A stretch of 23,529 nucleotides of DNA from a virus. The translations under genes and the position numbers were made by a program. Within the stretch, counting starts at the first letter, position 1. Each line of letters starts with the position of its first letter. The stretch is from positions 1-23,529 of the IMG/VR virus record IMGVR_UViG_3300044640_000070; one strand, given 5' to 3'. The notes below the pieces were generated by a model. The model searched no databases. It saw only the letters and a program-made list of their open reading frames with translations, and was not told the origin of the DNA. Shown piece after piece: positions 1 to 8,200 of the stretch.

Positions 1-1178
1 AAGTCTACCTGGACCAAGAACTCACCCATAAAGCCATTACGGTTCTTACGGAATACGCACTCAAGGATGTCTGAGTTAGTGGCACGACCTAGTGCTAGTA
101 CCCAGTCAGCATCGTAGGCGATCTGACGAGACCATGCGGTCTGGCCTAGCGTAGGAACTGTGTCTAGTTTAGTAACGTCATCTGGCGTAGCAGACGAGAT
201 AGCAATGATAGGCATCTCTTCGCTAATAGCCATAAGTTTGAGTTCACGAGATAGGTTCTTCATACGTACCGTTTCGTTGTCTGACTTCTGGTTAGGCGAC
301 ATCAACTGTAGGTAGTCTACGATGACTAGGTCTGGCTTATACTGGTCAATCTTTCCACGAATAACTGATGGGTTTACTTCTCCACCAGAATCGTTTGAGA
401 TGATGTGGAACTCTGGCTTACCAGCAAGTTCCTTAGAGTGCCAACGCTTTAGGTCGTCAATCTCTACTTGACCATTAGATAGTTTGCGGTGTGACCAAAG
501 ACCCTCGCCCATAATTGCAAATACACGATTACGAACTTCTGTCTCGCTCATTTCAAGAGAGATGATAAGTGGTGATCTGCCTTGCTTCCATGCCTGTACC
601 GCCATGTAGAGTGCAAACCAAGACTTACCGATACCTGGATACGCTAGGAAGACACCCAGTTGGCCTGGCGTAATACCAGCAGGCAGGTAGTTGTCAAATC
701 CTGGCAAACCAGTCTTGATACCAATTGAGCCAAGTGCTTGCTGTCTTGCAAGGTTTTCAAAGTATGCTACCGCTGAATCAAGATCTGTGGCATCAATGTC
801 ACGGATGGTTGCCGTGTTCTTCTTAAGTTCTGAAGTCTTAGCAATGATTGTTTCTAGTGCATCAGAACTGTGGCCAGCCTGCACATCGGCAGCAGCAGTG
901 CGAAGAAGTTCTTTAACGCTGTCGTTTAGGAATTCTTTCTGGAGTTCTTCTAGGTGATACTTGGTAGCACCAATGTTTTCGGCAGGGGTGAAGTCACGAA
1001 ACTTTTCGATTACTAGCGACACTGGTGGCACTGACGAGTTAGCCTCTGAATAGTTTCTGATAAACTGCCAGATGTCTTTGTGGGTACGCAAAAGATTCTC
1101 TACGTTTGCCTGTAGTAGCACGTGAACCTGTTTGTCTTGTAGGACTGCTGTTAGCAGTCTAGCCTCTGTATTACTCAT
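1..1178 (-). CDS. dnaB: DnaB-type replicative DNA helicase, C-terminal end cut by the window edge
   Basis: Replicative helicase: a hexameric ring ATPase that unwinds DNA at the phage replication fork. I translated 392 complete residues from the ATG at 1178; the frame is open to base 1. The C-terminal half has the RecA-like core of the DnaB family: a Walker A-like loop AYPGIGKS (Lys185, Ser186), the SLEMS motif with a likely catalytic Glu209, Walker B LVIVDYLQLM (Asp288), an LSRELK stretch, and FRKNRNG near residues 376-382, where DnaB has its arginine-finger region. The N-terminal ~150 residues would be the DnaB N-terminal domain and linker. Only a few C-terminal residues should be missing. 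Its start overlaps the stop of the upstream gene (ATGAGTAA), suggesting translational coupling. Odd point: the strand after PIIAIS reads SATPDD where DnaB proteins usually have SQLNR. Family assignment is firm; gene_symbol is by family, not locus name. Confidence 0.93.
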   Translation of the reverse strand, partial: MSNTEARLLTAVLQDKQVHVLLQANVENLLRTHKDIWQFIRNYSEANSSVPPVSLVIEKFRDFTPAENIGATKYHLEELQKEFLNDSVKELLRTAAADVQAGHSSDALETIIAKTSELKKNTATIRDIDATDLDSAVAYFENLARQQALGSIGIKTGLPGFDNYLPAGITPGQLGVFLAYPGIGKSWFALYMAVQAWKQGRSPLIISLEMSETEVRNRVFAIMGEGLWSHRKLSNGQVEIDDLKRWHSKELAGKPEFHIISNDSGGEVNPSVIRGKIDQYKPDLVIVDYLQLMSPNQKSDNETVRMKNLSRELKLMAISEEMPIIAISSATPDDVTKLDTVPTLGQTAWSRQIAYDADWVLALGRATNSDILECVFRKNRNGFMGEFLVQVD

Positions 1179-1482
1179 TGTTTAACCATTCCTTAGCCAG
1201 TCTACGGCGTTCGGCTCTCTCTTTATTGTCTTGTTCTAGTTGTTCACGTTTGTCGATTATGTCGTGAGCATAGTTTGCAAAATATTTCCATGTTGGATTT
1301 TGGGCAACACTAAAGTAATATTCTAGCAGATCGTAGCAGAAAGGTAAAGTGTAAGATTCGATTAGAGCATCTGCTGCCCACTGCTCTACGTTTAAATTCA
1401 ATAATGGCTTTGCCTCAAACTTTTTGGTGTGTAGTTTAGAGTATCTTGAAAGCAAAGCCATTCGGTCTTTGCGTTCTGCCAT
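1171..1482 (-). CDS. Small helical protein before dnaB, possible helicase loader
   Basis: A 103-aa charged, mostly helical protein. Its C-terminus is very rich in Lys, Arg and Glu (about residues 76-103) and probably forms a long helix; the middle (residues ~33-72) is aromatic-rich, with motifs WAADAL and YYFSVAQNPTWKYF. The gene starts at the ATG that overlaps the previous stop (TAATG) and its stop overlaps the dnaB start by eight bases, so it is translated with the helicase. Small proteins encoded directly before a phage DnaB are often helicase loaders (for example the G39P type of SPP1). I see no motif that proves this here; the loader role is inferred from position, size and helical character. 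It could equally be another small replication accessory protein. Confidence 0.85.
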   Translation of the reverse strand: MAERKDRMALLSRYSKLHTKKFEAKPLLNLNVEQWAADALIESYTLPFCYDLLEYYFSVAQNPTWKYFANYAHDIIDKREQLEQDNKERAERRRLAKEWLNNE

Positions 1483-1691
1483 TACTTGCCTTCGATCTCG
1501 CCCTTGGCCTCAGTTACCTTTTCTTGAAGTTTGGCCTCAACAAAAGAGTACACACGATCGAATGCTTCGTTGGTGTTCTCACCATCACGCTTGTTATCTG
1601 TTACAGATATGTCAATTCTCAATGACTGAAAATTGCCCAGGTTGAGCGTATAGCCTAGCCCAACGGTTACCTTAGTTTCTTCGTTATTCAT
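1482..1691 (-). CDS. Small conserved-looking phage protein of unknown function
   Basis: A 69-aa protein I cannot assign. The N-terminal half looks like two or three beta strands (VTVGLGYTLN, then SLRIDISV), and the C-terminal part (residues ~38-66) looks like one amphipathic helix with alternating Glu, Lys and Ala. The start is an ATG at 1691 with a good ribosome site (AAGGA, about eight bases upstream). The stop overlaps the next start as TAATG. It sits at the head of a three-gene run ending in the DnaB helicase, so a role in DNA replication or recombination is a reasonable guess from position only. No membrane segment or signal peptide is visible. Confidence 0.8.
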   Translation of the reverse strand: MNNEETKVTVGLGYTLNLGNFQSLRIDISVTDNKRDGENTNEAFDRVYSFVEAKLQEKVTEAKGEIEGK

Positions 1692-1713
1692 ACCCTGTTC
1701 CTTTCAAGAACAA

Positions 1714-2259
1714 TTAAATCGATTCAGACCAGATGGGGATAAATCGTCCATCCTCGGTCCTTGTATATGTAAGTATACCATCTCCCATCCTACGAGTCAA
1801 CTCTTGTCTTGTAGGAGTCATGTCATTGGTAATAAGTTTGTCGTTCCTTGGCCTACCGTGATGATATGATGCCAGTATATCACGAATATCCCTGACCTGC
1901 GACTCGGAGTAGTAGCTCCTGACCTGCCAGGCGGTCTCTCCGCCGATTTGAGCACCTGTAGGTCCTGGAATAACCCCTCTTTTTACGAGGTCTGGTAGGT
2001 ACTTCTTATGCCTGTTTACGAGGTCTGCTGTTTGCCCGACAGTATAAGCACGTTCCCTATTCTTCTTAAAATCATTAATAAGACAACTTTCGATCTGTCC
2101 TTTTATAATATTATAAACAGACATAATTCCATTAGATTTATTTAGGTGGTGAATACGAACAAGGTCGCCATTTAAGAACCACACCTTTTTACTGGCAGGA
2201 ACTACTGGCAATTGGTTGTATCCCTCTGCCTCAATGCTTTGCTTTTTCTTGCCAGCCAT
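1714..2259 (-). CDS. MerR-like helix-turn-helix DNA-binding protein
   Basis: A 181-aa protein with a probable winged helix-turn-helix of MerR type. Residues ~71-99 (AYTVGQTADLVNRHKKYLPD, then LVKRGVIPG) match the MerR layout: a YT(I/V)G start, an A..L helix, a recognition helix, then a 'G(L/V)I.P' turn. The segment RSYYSESQVRDIRDIL (114-129) matches the MerR 'R.YsesdvekL..I' third helix. An extra N-terminal part (26-68) and a basic C-terminal tail (SYHHGRPRND, then TRQELTRR) flank it. No cysteine pair or effector domain is seen, so this is not a metal sensor. The start at ATG 2259 has AAGGAAG upstream. Lying between the tail-fibre gene and the replication genes, it could control the switch between these blocks; that role is inference. 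An excisionase-like or small-terminase-like HTH is an alternative. Confidence 0.78.
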   Translation of the reverse strand: MAGKKKQSIEAEGYNQLPVVPASKKVWFLNGDLVRIHHLNKSNGIMSVYNIIKGQIESCLINDFKKNRERAYTVGQTADLVNRHKKYLPDLVKRGVIPGPTGAQIGGETAWQVRSYYSESQVRDIRDILASYHHGRPRNDKLITNDMTPTRQELTRRMGDGILTYTRTEDGRFIPIWSESI

Positions 2260-2268
2260 TAGGCTTCC

Positions 2269-2730
2269 TTACGAACTTGCAACGCCGATGGCGATCAGGT
2301 TTACGCCGATGGCCAGATTACCGTTAGCACCGAACTTTACTGTACCCTCAACTTTTGCAGTTGTTGGCTCTTTAAGAATAACAGATACATTCTTACCAGC
2401 ATCTGTTCCAAGAATGTTTACTGGAGTTGCTACAACAATTGGTGGGTTCTTAAAGTCAGAGATTGGGAAAGCGTATGAGAAGTCTTTGGTATCTCCTGCT
2501 GCAACCTGATTGCTAGTAGCAAAGATTTCAATATATCCAGCAATGATTTTTAGATCTGCTGTTCTAACTTCAGTCTGTACGTTTCCAGCCTTTGAGTTAT
2601 CCACAACAGATGTCTTGTTTCCTGTAACGATTGTCTCACGTGCTATATCATTAACAGTCTTAACAATCTGTGAAATGTAACTGAGGTCAATTGGCTGACC
2701 TCTCTGCGGTTCTTGTATTGTTCCTATCAT
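2269..2730 (-). CDS. Small putative tail-fibre or tail-tip protein
   Basis: A 153-aa protein, the last of the tail-tip cluster. The N-terminal half (residues 1-70) looks helical, then beta strands rich in Val, Ile, Gly and Asn follow, with a segment FKNPPIVVATPVN near residues 93-105. That pattern (aromatic, Asn-Pro-Pro, valine-rich strand) is typical of short beta-rich tips of phage fibres and resembles the core of H-type lectin-like domains, so a receptor-contact role is plausible but unproven. I chose the ATG at 2730: a longer in-frame opening to 2940 exists, but its extra 70 residues overlap the upstream gene and are Trp/Cys/His-rich, unlike the rest. An AGGA lies five bases before this ATG, and an extended -10 lies just upstream. 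Confidence 0.8.
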   Translation of the reverse strand: MIGTIQEPQRGQPIDLSYISQIVKTVNDIARETIVTGNKTSVVDNSKAGNVQTEVRTADLKIIAGYIEIFATSNQVAAGDTKDFSYAFPISDFKNPPIVVATPVNILGTDAGKNVSVILKEPTTAKVEGTVKFGANGNLAIGVNLIAIGVASS

Positions 2731-2739
2731 AGTTATCCT

Positions 2740-2748
2740 ATTATACCA
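2740..2748 (-). promoter_or_regulatory. Extended -10 promoter element before the 153-aa fibre gene
   Basis: On the minus strand this reads TGGTATAAT, a perfect TATAAT with the TGn extension, in the 20-base gap between the stop at 2751 and the ATG at 2730. I see no good -35 box, which extended -10 promoters often lack. Initiation seven bases on would fall near 2733, giving an almost leaderless mRNA. Confidence 0.5.
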
Positions 2749-2750
2749 TA

Positions 2751-3437
2751 CTAGAGGGCAATGTCTTCTGTGTATACCAGCAATGCATTTCCATCTGGTT
2801 GAAGTAGTGTTTTTGGCAAGACTCCATAGAATCTTTTTGCTCCATCTATGGGAACACTTTCCACCTGTACCCCGATGGTAAGTCGTGATCCAGGCCTCTT
2901 GACAAAAGAATATGTGTAGAATGGTGTTGTTCCGTGACAAAAATAGTCAGAACCTATAGTTCCATTTGGAGAAACATTGTATTCTGATATATTAGTGTTT
3001 GTTTTGTCAAATGATACTGTGTCGTGGGTTTTGCCTGTTATTACATGGGTGCCGTTAAAAACAGAACTAACTCCCTCAATGACAATTGTATCACCGATAG
3101 CAAAGTTGTGATCAATTGTTGTATGAACAGTAGCTACATTGCTTGTCAGCGATGCCTTGCTTACAAAAAAATAAAACTTAGTAAAAATATCATAATTTGG
3201 TCTATTGTTTTCATTAGACCAAGTTACTGTAATAACATTGTCTGACGCACCAGATACTGTTACATCTCCATCAACCATTGCTACCGCTGGAGCTGAAATT
3301 ATTTTAATTGGCGACCATGAAGAAGTTCTGTTTCTGTCTTCAGAGATAATTCGATATCTATAAGCATACTGATTATCTTTGCTTACTGGTGGTAAGTCAC
3401 TAGATGGCAGAGCCGCTTTCTTTACATTTACGTCCAT
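2751..3437 (-). CDS. Minor tail protein with fibronectin type III-like fold and an inserted beta module
   Basis: A 228-aa tail protein. Residues ~18-90 read like a fibronectin III domain: YAYRYRIISEDRNRTSSWSP, then an ITVTW strand and YDIFTKFYFF. The expected next strand (YFCHGTTPFYTYSF) appears only after a ~60-residue segment (about residues 97-158), which has its own beta-module signature: H.F..GD.I.I.G, then FNGTHVIT and T..F. That segment looks like an insertion in the middle of the FN3 fold and resembles one in the head-tail adaptor of this window. The C-terminal part (~170-228) is beta-rich. FN3-type domains in phage tails are thought to help attachment to cell surfaces. The start overlaps the previous stop (TAATG); the TAG stop is at 2751. 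Confidence 0.8.
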   Translation of the reverse strand: MDVNVKKAALPSSDLPPVSKDNQYAYRYRIISEDRNRTSSWSPIKIISAPAVAMVDGDVTVSGASDNVITVTWSNENNRPNYDIFTKFYFFVSKASLTSNVATVHTTIDHNFAIGDTIVIEGVSSVFNGTHVITGKTHDTVSFDKTNTNISEYNVSPNGTIGSDYFCHGTTPFYTYSFVKRPGSRLTIGVQVESVPIDGAKRFYGVLPKTLLQPDGNALLVYTEDIAL

Positions 3438-4648
3438 TAGATACCACTATCAATACCCATAGCAAATCTGAACTCTACAAAGCTTTTGGTGTTTGTGTCC
3501 TTAAGAACTGTCTGTGCATCTGGACTTTTTACTGGAGAGTATCCTGTAAGTCCATAGATTGGATTTTCTGTAGCAACGTTGTCTAATCTAAGTGCGTCAA
3601 GGCAAACAAAGTAATCGGACGATGGTGCATCATCTTTAAGTACCGTTGCATATATTTTTACAACTGAAACCTTGCTCCAAGAAAAACCAGTGCTTTTACG
3701 CAATTCTTGAAGTTGCCTTGAAACTACATAGTATCTATTAGTTGAAAAATCTACTATGCCTTCGATGCCTTTTGGATAAACAAAAAATTCATCCCCAGCA
3801 TTGTTTTCATATGTTGCTCCATTTTCTACAATTGCATCAAATCTTGCGTATTGAGTGGCTTCATCATCATGGGCAAACTCAACCATAATTCTTACTTCGT
3901 CTGGCTGTACTTCTGGACTAGAAAGATTTTTACCAATAACCGAAAAAGCAATCTTTAGCAAATCGTTTGGTGCATTCTTTTCAAGATTGATTCCCACTGG
4001 ACTTAAGTGAATGTGCTTTGAGTCTTCTTCAATTGGTACAAGCCTGTCTTTGCCGTCAATGTTGGATATGCTGAGGTCCGACTCGTCTCCCCTGATTGCA
4101 AGAATATTGTTTAGAAATCTGCATCTTTCATTTCTTGCAGATCTTTCTGAAACAGTAAAGAACGGATTGTTTGACCCTGTCTGAAACACATCTTCTGCAG
4201 CAGCAGTGTCAACCATATCTCCGAAGTCTGGAGTTGGTTTTGAAAGGTTTTCGTCATACCTGTTAATTGCCGTTGAGGAGCTGGGTCCATGCTGTTCCCA
4301 GTTTTCTCTGTTTGAAAATGAGAATAGGACACGGCTATCGTTTCCAGTGGCAGATGGGTTTGCACCAGCAGAGTAGATTCCAACTTCACTAATCTCATAT
4401 CGTTCTTCTGTTGGCAGTTCTGCGGTAAACACAATTTTTGGCCCACCCTCTTCGTTTACGTATCCACGAGAAATAATTGGAACACGAAACATTTCAAAGT
4501 TGAGTTCTGTATTTAGTGTATAGTTTTCAAATGGATCTGTGGTGTCTAGTGGCTTGGCACCACAGCCAATAGCAATATGTGAGGCATAGGCTGGTGCCTG
4601 GCCAATTAGATATTTGGCAATAATGTCTTTACCCTTATTTGTTATCAC
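3437..4648 (-). CDS. Minor tail protein, tail-tip or fibre component
   Basis: A 403-aa protein. Its start, ITNKGKDIIAKYLIGQAPAY followed by ASHIAIGCG, is a form I recall from minor tail proteins of long-tailed actinobacteriophages, and recalls N-termini of tail-fibre or baseplate proteins that begin 'LTnkGr..ia...'. Residues ~60-120 contain ELPTEERYEISEVGIYSAG, like the fibre-family strand 'r..itEvGLfd.'. The C-terminal half (~200-400) has many short beta strands with conserved aromatics and probably forms a jelly-roll-like domain (KVSVVKIYATV, YFVCLDALRL). The start is a GTG at 4648 forming GTGA with the upstream stop and preceded by AAGGAG seven bases away. Its role is inferred as part of the tail tip or side fibre; no enzyme motif is seen. 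Confidence 0.85.
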   Translation of the reverse strand: MITNKGKDIIAKYLIGQAPAYASHIAIGCGAKPLDTTDPFENYTLNTELNFEMFRVPIISRGYVNEEGGPKIVFTAELPTEERYEISEVGIYSAGANPSATGNDSRVLFSFSNRENWEQHGPSSSTAINRYDENLSKPTPDFGDMVDTAAAEDVFQTGSNNPFFTVSERSARNERCRFLNNILAIRGDESDLSISNIDGKDRLVPIEEDSKHIHLSPVGINLEKNAPNDLLKIAFSVIGKNLSSPEVQPDEVRIMVEFAHDDEATQYARFDAIVENGATYENNAGDEFFVYPKGIEGIVDFSTNRYYVVSRQLQELRKSTGFSWSKVSVVKIYATVLKDDAPSSDYFVCLDALRLDNVATENPIYGLTGYSPVKSPDAQTVLKDTNTKSFVEFRFAMGIDSGI

Positions 4649-5232
4649 GATGGAACTCCTTCACTATATTCTATCATTAATTTGCTCTCAATGCTAAGGC
4701 TTTCTATTTCTACAAGCTCGTCAGGCCCTAGGCCAGTAACGTTTATCACCAGGTTATTCTGTTCGTCAAGGTATTCCGCCTCTTTGTTGGGTCCTGTGCC
4801 GTCGCCATCATCTACAACCTTGTCTTCTAGAGATATAGAAAAGTTCTTAAAAATCGTATCTGCTGACTGAAGTGGAAGAATGTTTAATGGGTTATATTGC
4901 AATGTTATGCTAGCAATATTTTTAATTGGCTGATACGTCACATTCTGACCATTAACAATGTTCATAGCACTGTTTCTGGTTACACTTAGAATTTCCTGAA
5001 GTCCGAACTGCTCAAACAACGGCTCAGTTTCTTTTTCATTGGAGTATGCCTTTTCTTGTACTGCCTTTATAATGTCTGGAGTTGCAACCTTAATTACATT
5101 TGAGATACTCGTAGACTCTCTTGGTTTTTCAGACGGTGTAGACGTAAAACTTTCTGGTTTTGGCAACACAATATCTCTAGTCTCTTCTGCAATCATTTCC
5201 CTATTGCTTGGTCCTCTATATCCCATAGCCAT
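4645..5232 (-). CDS. Minor tail protein of unknown fold
   Basis: A 195-aa protein in the tail-tip cluster that I do not recognise by family. The first ~45 residues are polar, Ser/Pro/Glu-rich and probably disordered; residues ~45-75 look helical; from ~85 on it is beta-rich with strands such as SITLQYNPLNILPL, FKNFSISLE and NLVINVTGL. A tract DDGDGTGPNKE near residues 142-152 is a flexible acidic loop that could bind metal. The start needs a choice: a GTG at 5247 would overlap the hub gene by 14 bases, but GAGGTGG lies six bases before the ATG at 5232, so I take 5232. A further in-frame ATG sits at 5226. The stop forms GTGA with the next gene. Position suggests a small tail-tip protein linking hub and fibres. 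Confidence 0.78.
   Translation of the reverse strand: MAMGYRGPSNREMIAEETRDIVLPKPESFTSTPSEKPRESTSISNVIKVATPDIIKAVQEKAYSNEKETEPLFEQFGLQEILSVTRNSAMNIVNGQNVTYQPIKNIASITLQYNPLNILPLQSADTIFKNFSISLEDKVVDDGDGTGPNKEAEYLDEQNNLVINVTGLGPDELVEIESLSIESKLMIEYSEGVPS
4656..4661 (-). promoter_or_regulatory. Strong ribosome binding site for a GTG start
   Basis: AAGGAG on the minus strand, seven bases before the GTG at 4648. It supports the GTG rather than a later ATG as the start of the 403-aa minor tail gene. It lies inside the end of the upstream gene. Confidence 0.75.
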
Positions 5233-5245
5233 ACTATACCACCTC
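5233..5245 (-). promoter_or_regulatory. Ribosome site overlapping a -10-like element, before the 195-aa gene
   Basis: The minus strand reads GAGGTGG at 5239-5245, six bases before the ATG at 5232, which decides the start. The overlapping TGGTATAGT (5233-5241) is a one-mismatch extended -10. If it works as a promoter, initiation would fall close to the second ATG at 5226. The ribosome-site reading is the safer one. Confidence 0.5.
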
Positions 5246-8200
5246 ACTTAAGTATACTGTCATTTCTGGACCAGATGACGTTCTGGAATGCTGAATGTTG
5301 TAAACAATAAATCTGGTTGATAGTGGAGCAACAACGTCTACCCCAGTTTTATCCTTGTAGCTAATTTGAACAATGTCACCTAACTGAAGTGTTGGCGTAT
5401 TAAACAAAGAAATTCCAACAGACTTACGTGGTTTCATTATCTTAGATATGATCCAGGCCATCAGGGATGAGGCATCGTCTTGTGTTTGAATATAATTTGC
5501 ATTTAGGCTAAACTCTTTTTTACCATAGAATGATCTACTTGTTTTAATGTCGTAGTATTGTTGTTTTGCTGTTTGTGGAGAGTAAATAGACAGTTGGCTT
5601 TCTGGATAGGATATGTTAGATATCGGAGTATTGTTTTGACCAGATAGCTTGTTAAAGAAATTATCTAGGGTAAGCTCTTGAGTAGATTCTTGAGTAAAAG
5701 TTACCCCATAAATAAATGGATAATTATCTGTATTTTCTCTAAACACCAGGTTCTGATCTGTATTATTAAACAACATAAACTCCGCAGAATATGCATTTGG
5801 AATAAAGCCAGACACGGTGTAGCCCTTCAGTCCTCTTCTGGAGTCGTACATCTTTGCCATAAAGGCTGGATACGCCTTGTCATATCTAACATCAAAGTAG
5901 GCTGCTTCTCGCATAATCGTTCCGAATTCATCATAGAATATGTTGTATCTTGGCGGTTCTGATGGAGATATACCAGATAGATAAGCAGACTGAATGACAC
6001 CGCTAATTGCATATTTTCTTAATGATTCCTGCATACTAATATACTTGTCGCCAAACACCGCTAGGTCTGTGCTATCTGTGGTAGCAATTGCATAACCTGT
6101 ATTGCTTGCATAGTTGTTGCCAATTGCATAAGTGTTTTCAAACATTAGTCTTGATCCGCCACGAATAAACATAGCCATTGTATTGTTTGTAATTATTTGC
6201 CCACCATCATTCTTGATTGGGTCTTCATCGTCAACAATGGTTAGCATCTTACCGTTTACATATAGATAGAATCTTAGTCGTGACCCAACTACTTTATATT
6301 CGACTGCAACGTCGTATACCGTTGGGAATGTCTCGCTATACATTCTACCCTGACCTACAAAGTCTCCGTAGTTAACCAGAATGTTTGCAAGGCCAGACCA
6401 AAGTTTTGTGGGTATTGCTTTGTCCGTGTCTGCTGCACCAGTTTGCTTCTGAACCTTATAGAATACAACATCGTGGAATACAGCTTGCGATCCTCCTGTT
6501 GTGGCTGTATTACCATCGGCATTTGAAGATAGAGCTATTAGTTCTAGGTAGTATCCATTATTGTTTGATGGGTCAAGCAGCACTGCAATACCGCCAGAAC
6601 CACCAGAAACATTTACATTTTTGCTAGGGTCTGGATTTGATGTAGTGTAGTAAACTGATCCACCTGTTGCATACTGGTCTGTATTCTCTTCATCTTTTGG
6701 CTTTCCAATAATTCGTAAACGTGTTCCAAAGTGTGTCATATCCTTGTTTATTTTTTTATAGACATAGGAAACATAGTTAAGTGGATCTTCTGATGTTGCA
6801 AAAGATGGCCCTTGGAATATGAAGGCAGAAGACTGCACAACTCCGTCAACTCGTTTTCCATCTTTATCATATGCCGATTGATATGAGTTAACTTCAGACT
6901 CAAGCATCTTGCTTTGTGCAAAATAGTTTTTAATAATTCCAGTTCTTGTTGGTAGGCTAACCTTATCCCTGGATGCCAAAGAAACAATTCCTGCCTTACC
7001 ATATGAAACAGATATTGGACCATTTGTAGAATAGTTATCTCTAAACAAATAGTTTGTATCCATTTTGCAAATTCTTAGTGATTTGTTTTCTTCTGTTATT
7101 GATGGATCGTCATTGTTGTCTGTCCAGTATGGGTTCAGCCCTGCCTGGTGTTCTGTTACAGAAGTTCCAAACTGTCCTCGGCCATGCTTGATCACGCTAC
7201 CGTTCTGAGGTCTAAAAAGACCTGAGCTTTCAACCTTTTCGTAATATGGTTCTGCAAAAATTCTTACAAGTCCTGTTGGGTAAATCTTACCACCTGCAAC
7301 GACTTTAGACAATGCATCCTGATATTCCTGTGAGGTAGATATCCATCTTAGTTGCTCGGTTTGTGTTTGGGTAGTTACTGCAAACTCTATAGCATCATAC
7401 TTAATTATTTCTCCGTTAGCATATAGATATCCGCTTCCTCTAACTAGATTCTGAACAGATTCACCAATATCTATAATGTTGTTTACAATTCTATTGTTTT
7501 GTACCGTTGGAACATTAGCGGAAAGGTTTGAGTTTAGTGTTGCTGCTGCTAGAGAGTATAGCTCTGAGTTTGAGTCTTTGTCTGCATCTTTTGCAGCAAA
7601 TATTTGATCTCCAGAGATTTGCCAAAGCAGTGCTGTGTTCTGTGCCCAAATCTTGTTCTTATCATTTTTAAAATATGTTTCCTTGGTTGGAGACTTTTCA
7701 ATGTAGCGTGTAGTATACACAATCTTGCCATCGTTGTATACCTCGTTTTCCTGAGAAGCAATGTTCATAATGTTGGTAAGCTTTGTACCGATTCTTGAGT
7801 TCTTAACCAAACCATCTTTTTCAAAATCTGTAGATCCATACAAAAACATATCTGTTGGTCTTTCTTCTTCTGTAGGCATCATGTAGCCTTTAGTCATTAC
7901 GACAAAGTTATTGTACTCATCAAAGAACATTGCAGACTGGGTTGATACCGCCAATTGATTCAGAATCTCGGCTAGCGATATATCTGGTGGAACAAAGAAA
8001 AATGGAATAACTGGGTCTGCCTCGTCTGCATTTCTCTTAAATACATAATTAGAGAATCCTGCTGCGTCAAGTAGTAGCGATATCGCATAGCTGAGTGTTG
8101 TATCTCTTAGCAAAACTTGGGGTGCTAGGGTTGACTCAAAGAATAAAAATAGATCTCTTAGACCAAGCTTTACTTCTCTTGTCTGTGAGTCTGACTCTGG

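Noticed and set aside
2102-2117. AT-rich palindrome around TTATAATATTATAA
   Set aside because: It lies within the MerR-like gene at ordinary Tyr-Asn-Ile-Ile codons, is short, and is followed by no U-run; chance in AT-rich sequence is enough.
2731-2940. Longer start for the 153-aa fibre gene
   Set aside because: The extra 70 residues overlap the upstream coding gene, are unlike the rest, and the ATG at 2730 has its own upstream signals.
4111-4446. 111-codon minus-strand frame inside the 403-aa minor tail gene
   Set aside because: Another frame of a gene whose own protein sequence is coherent; the product looks low-complexity and has no support.
5233-5247. GTG at 5247 as start of the 195-aa gene
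   Set aside because: It would overlap the hub gene by 14 bases and place the good GAGGTGG ribosome site inside the coding sequence; the ATG at 5232 is correctly spaced from it.
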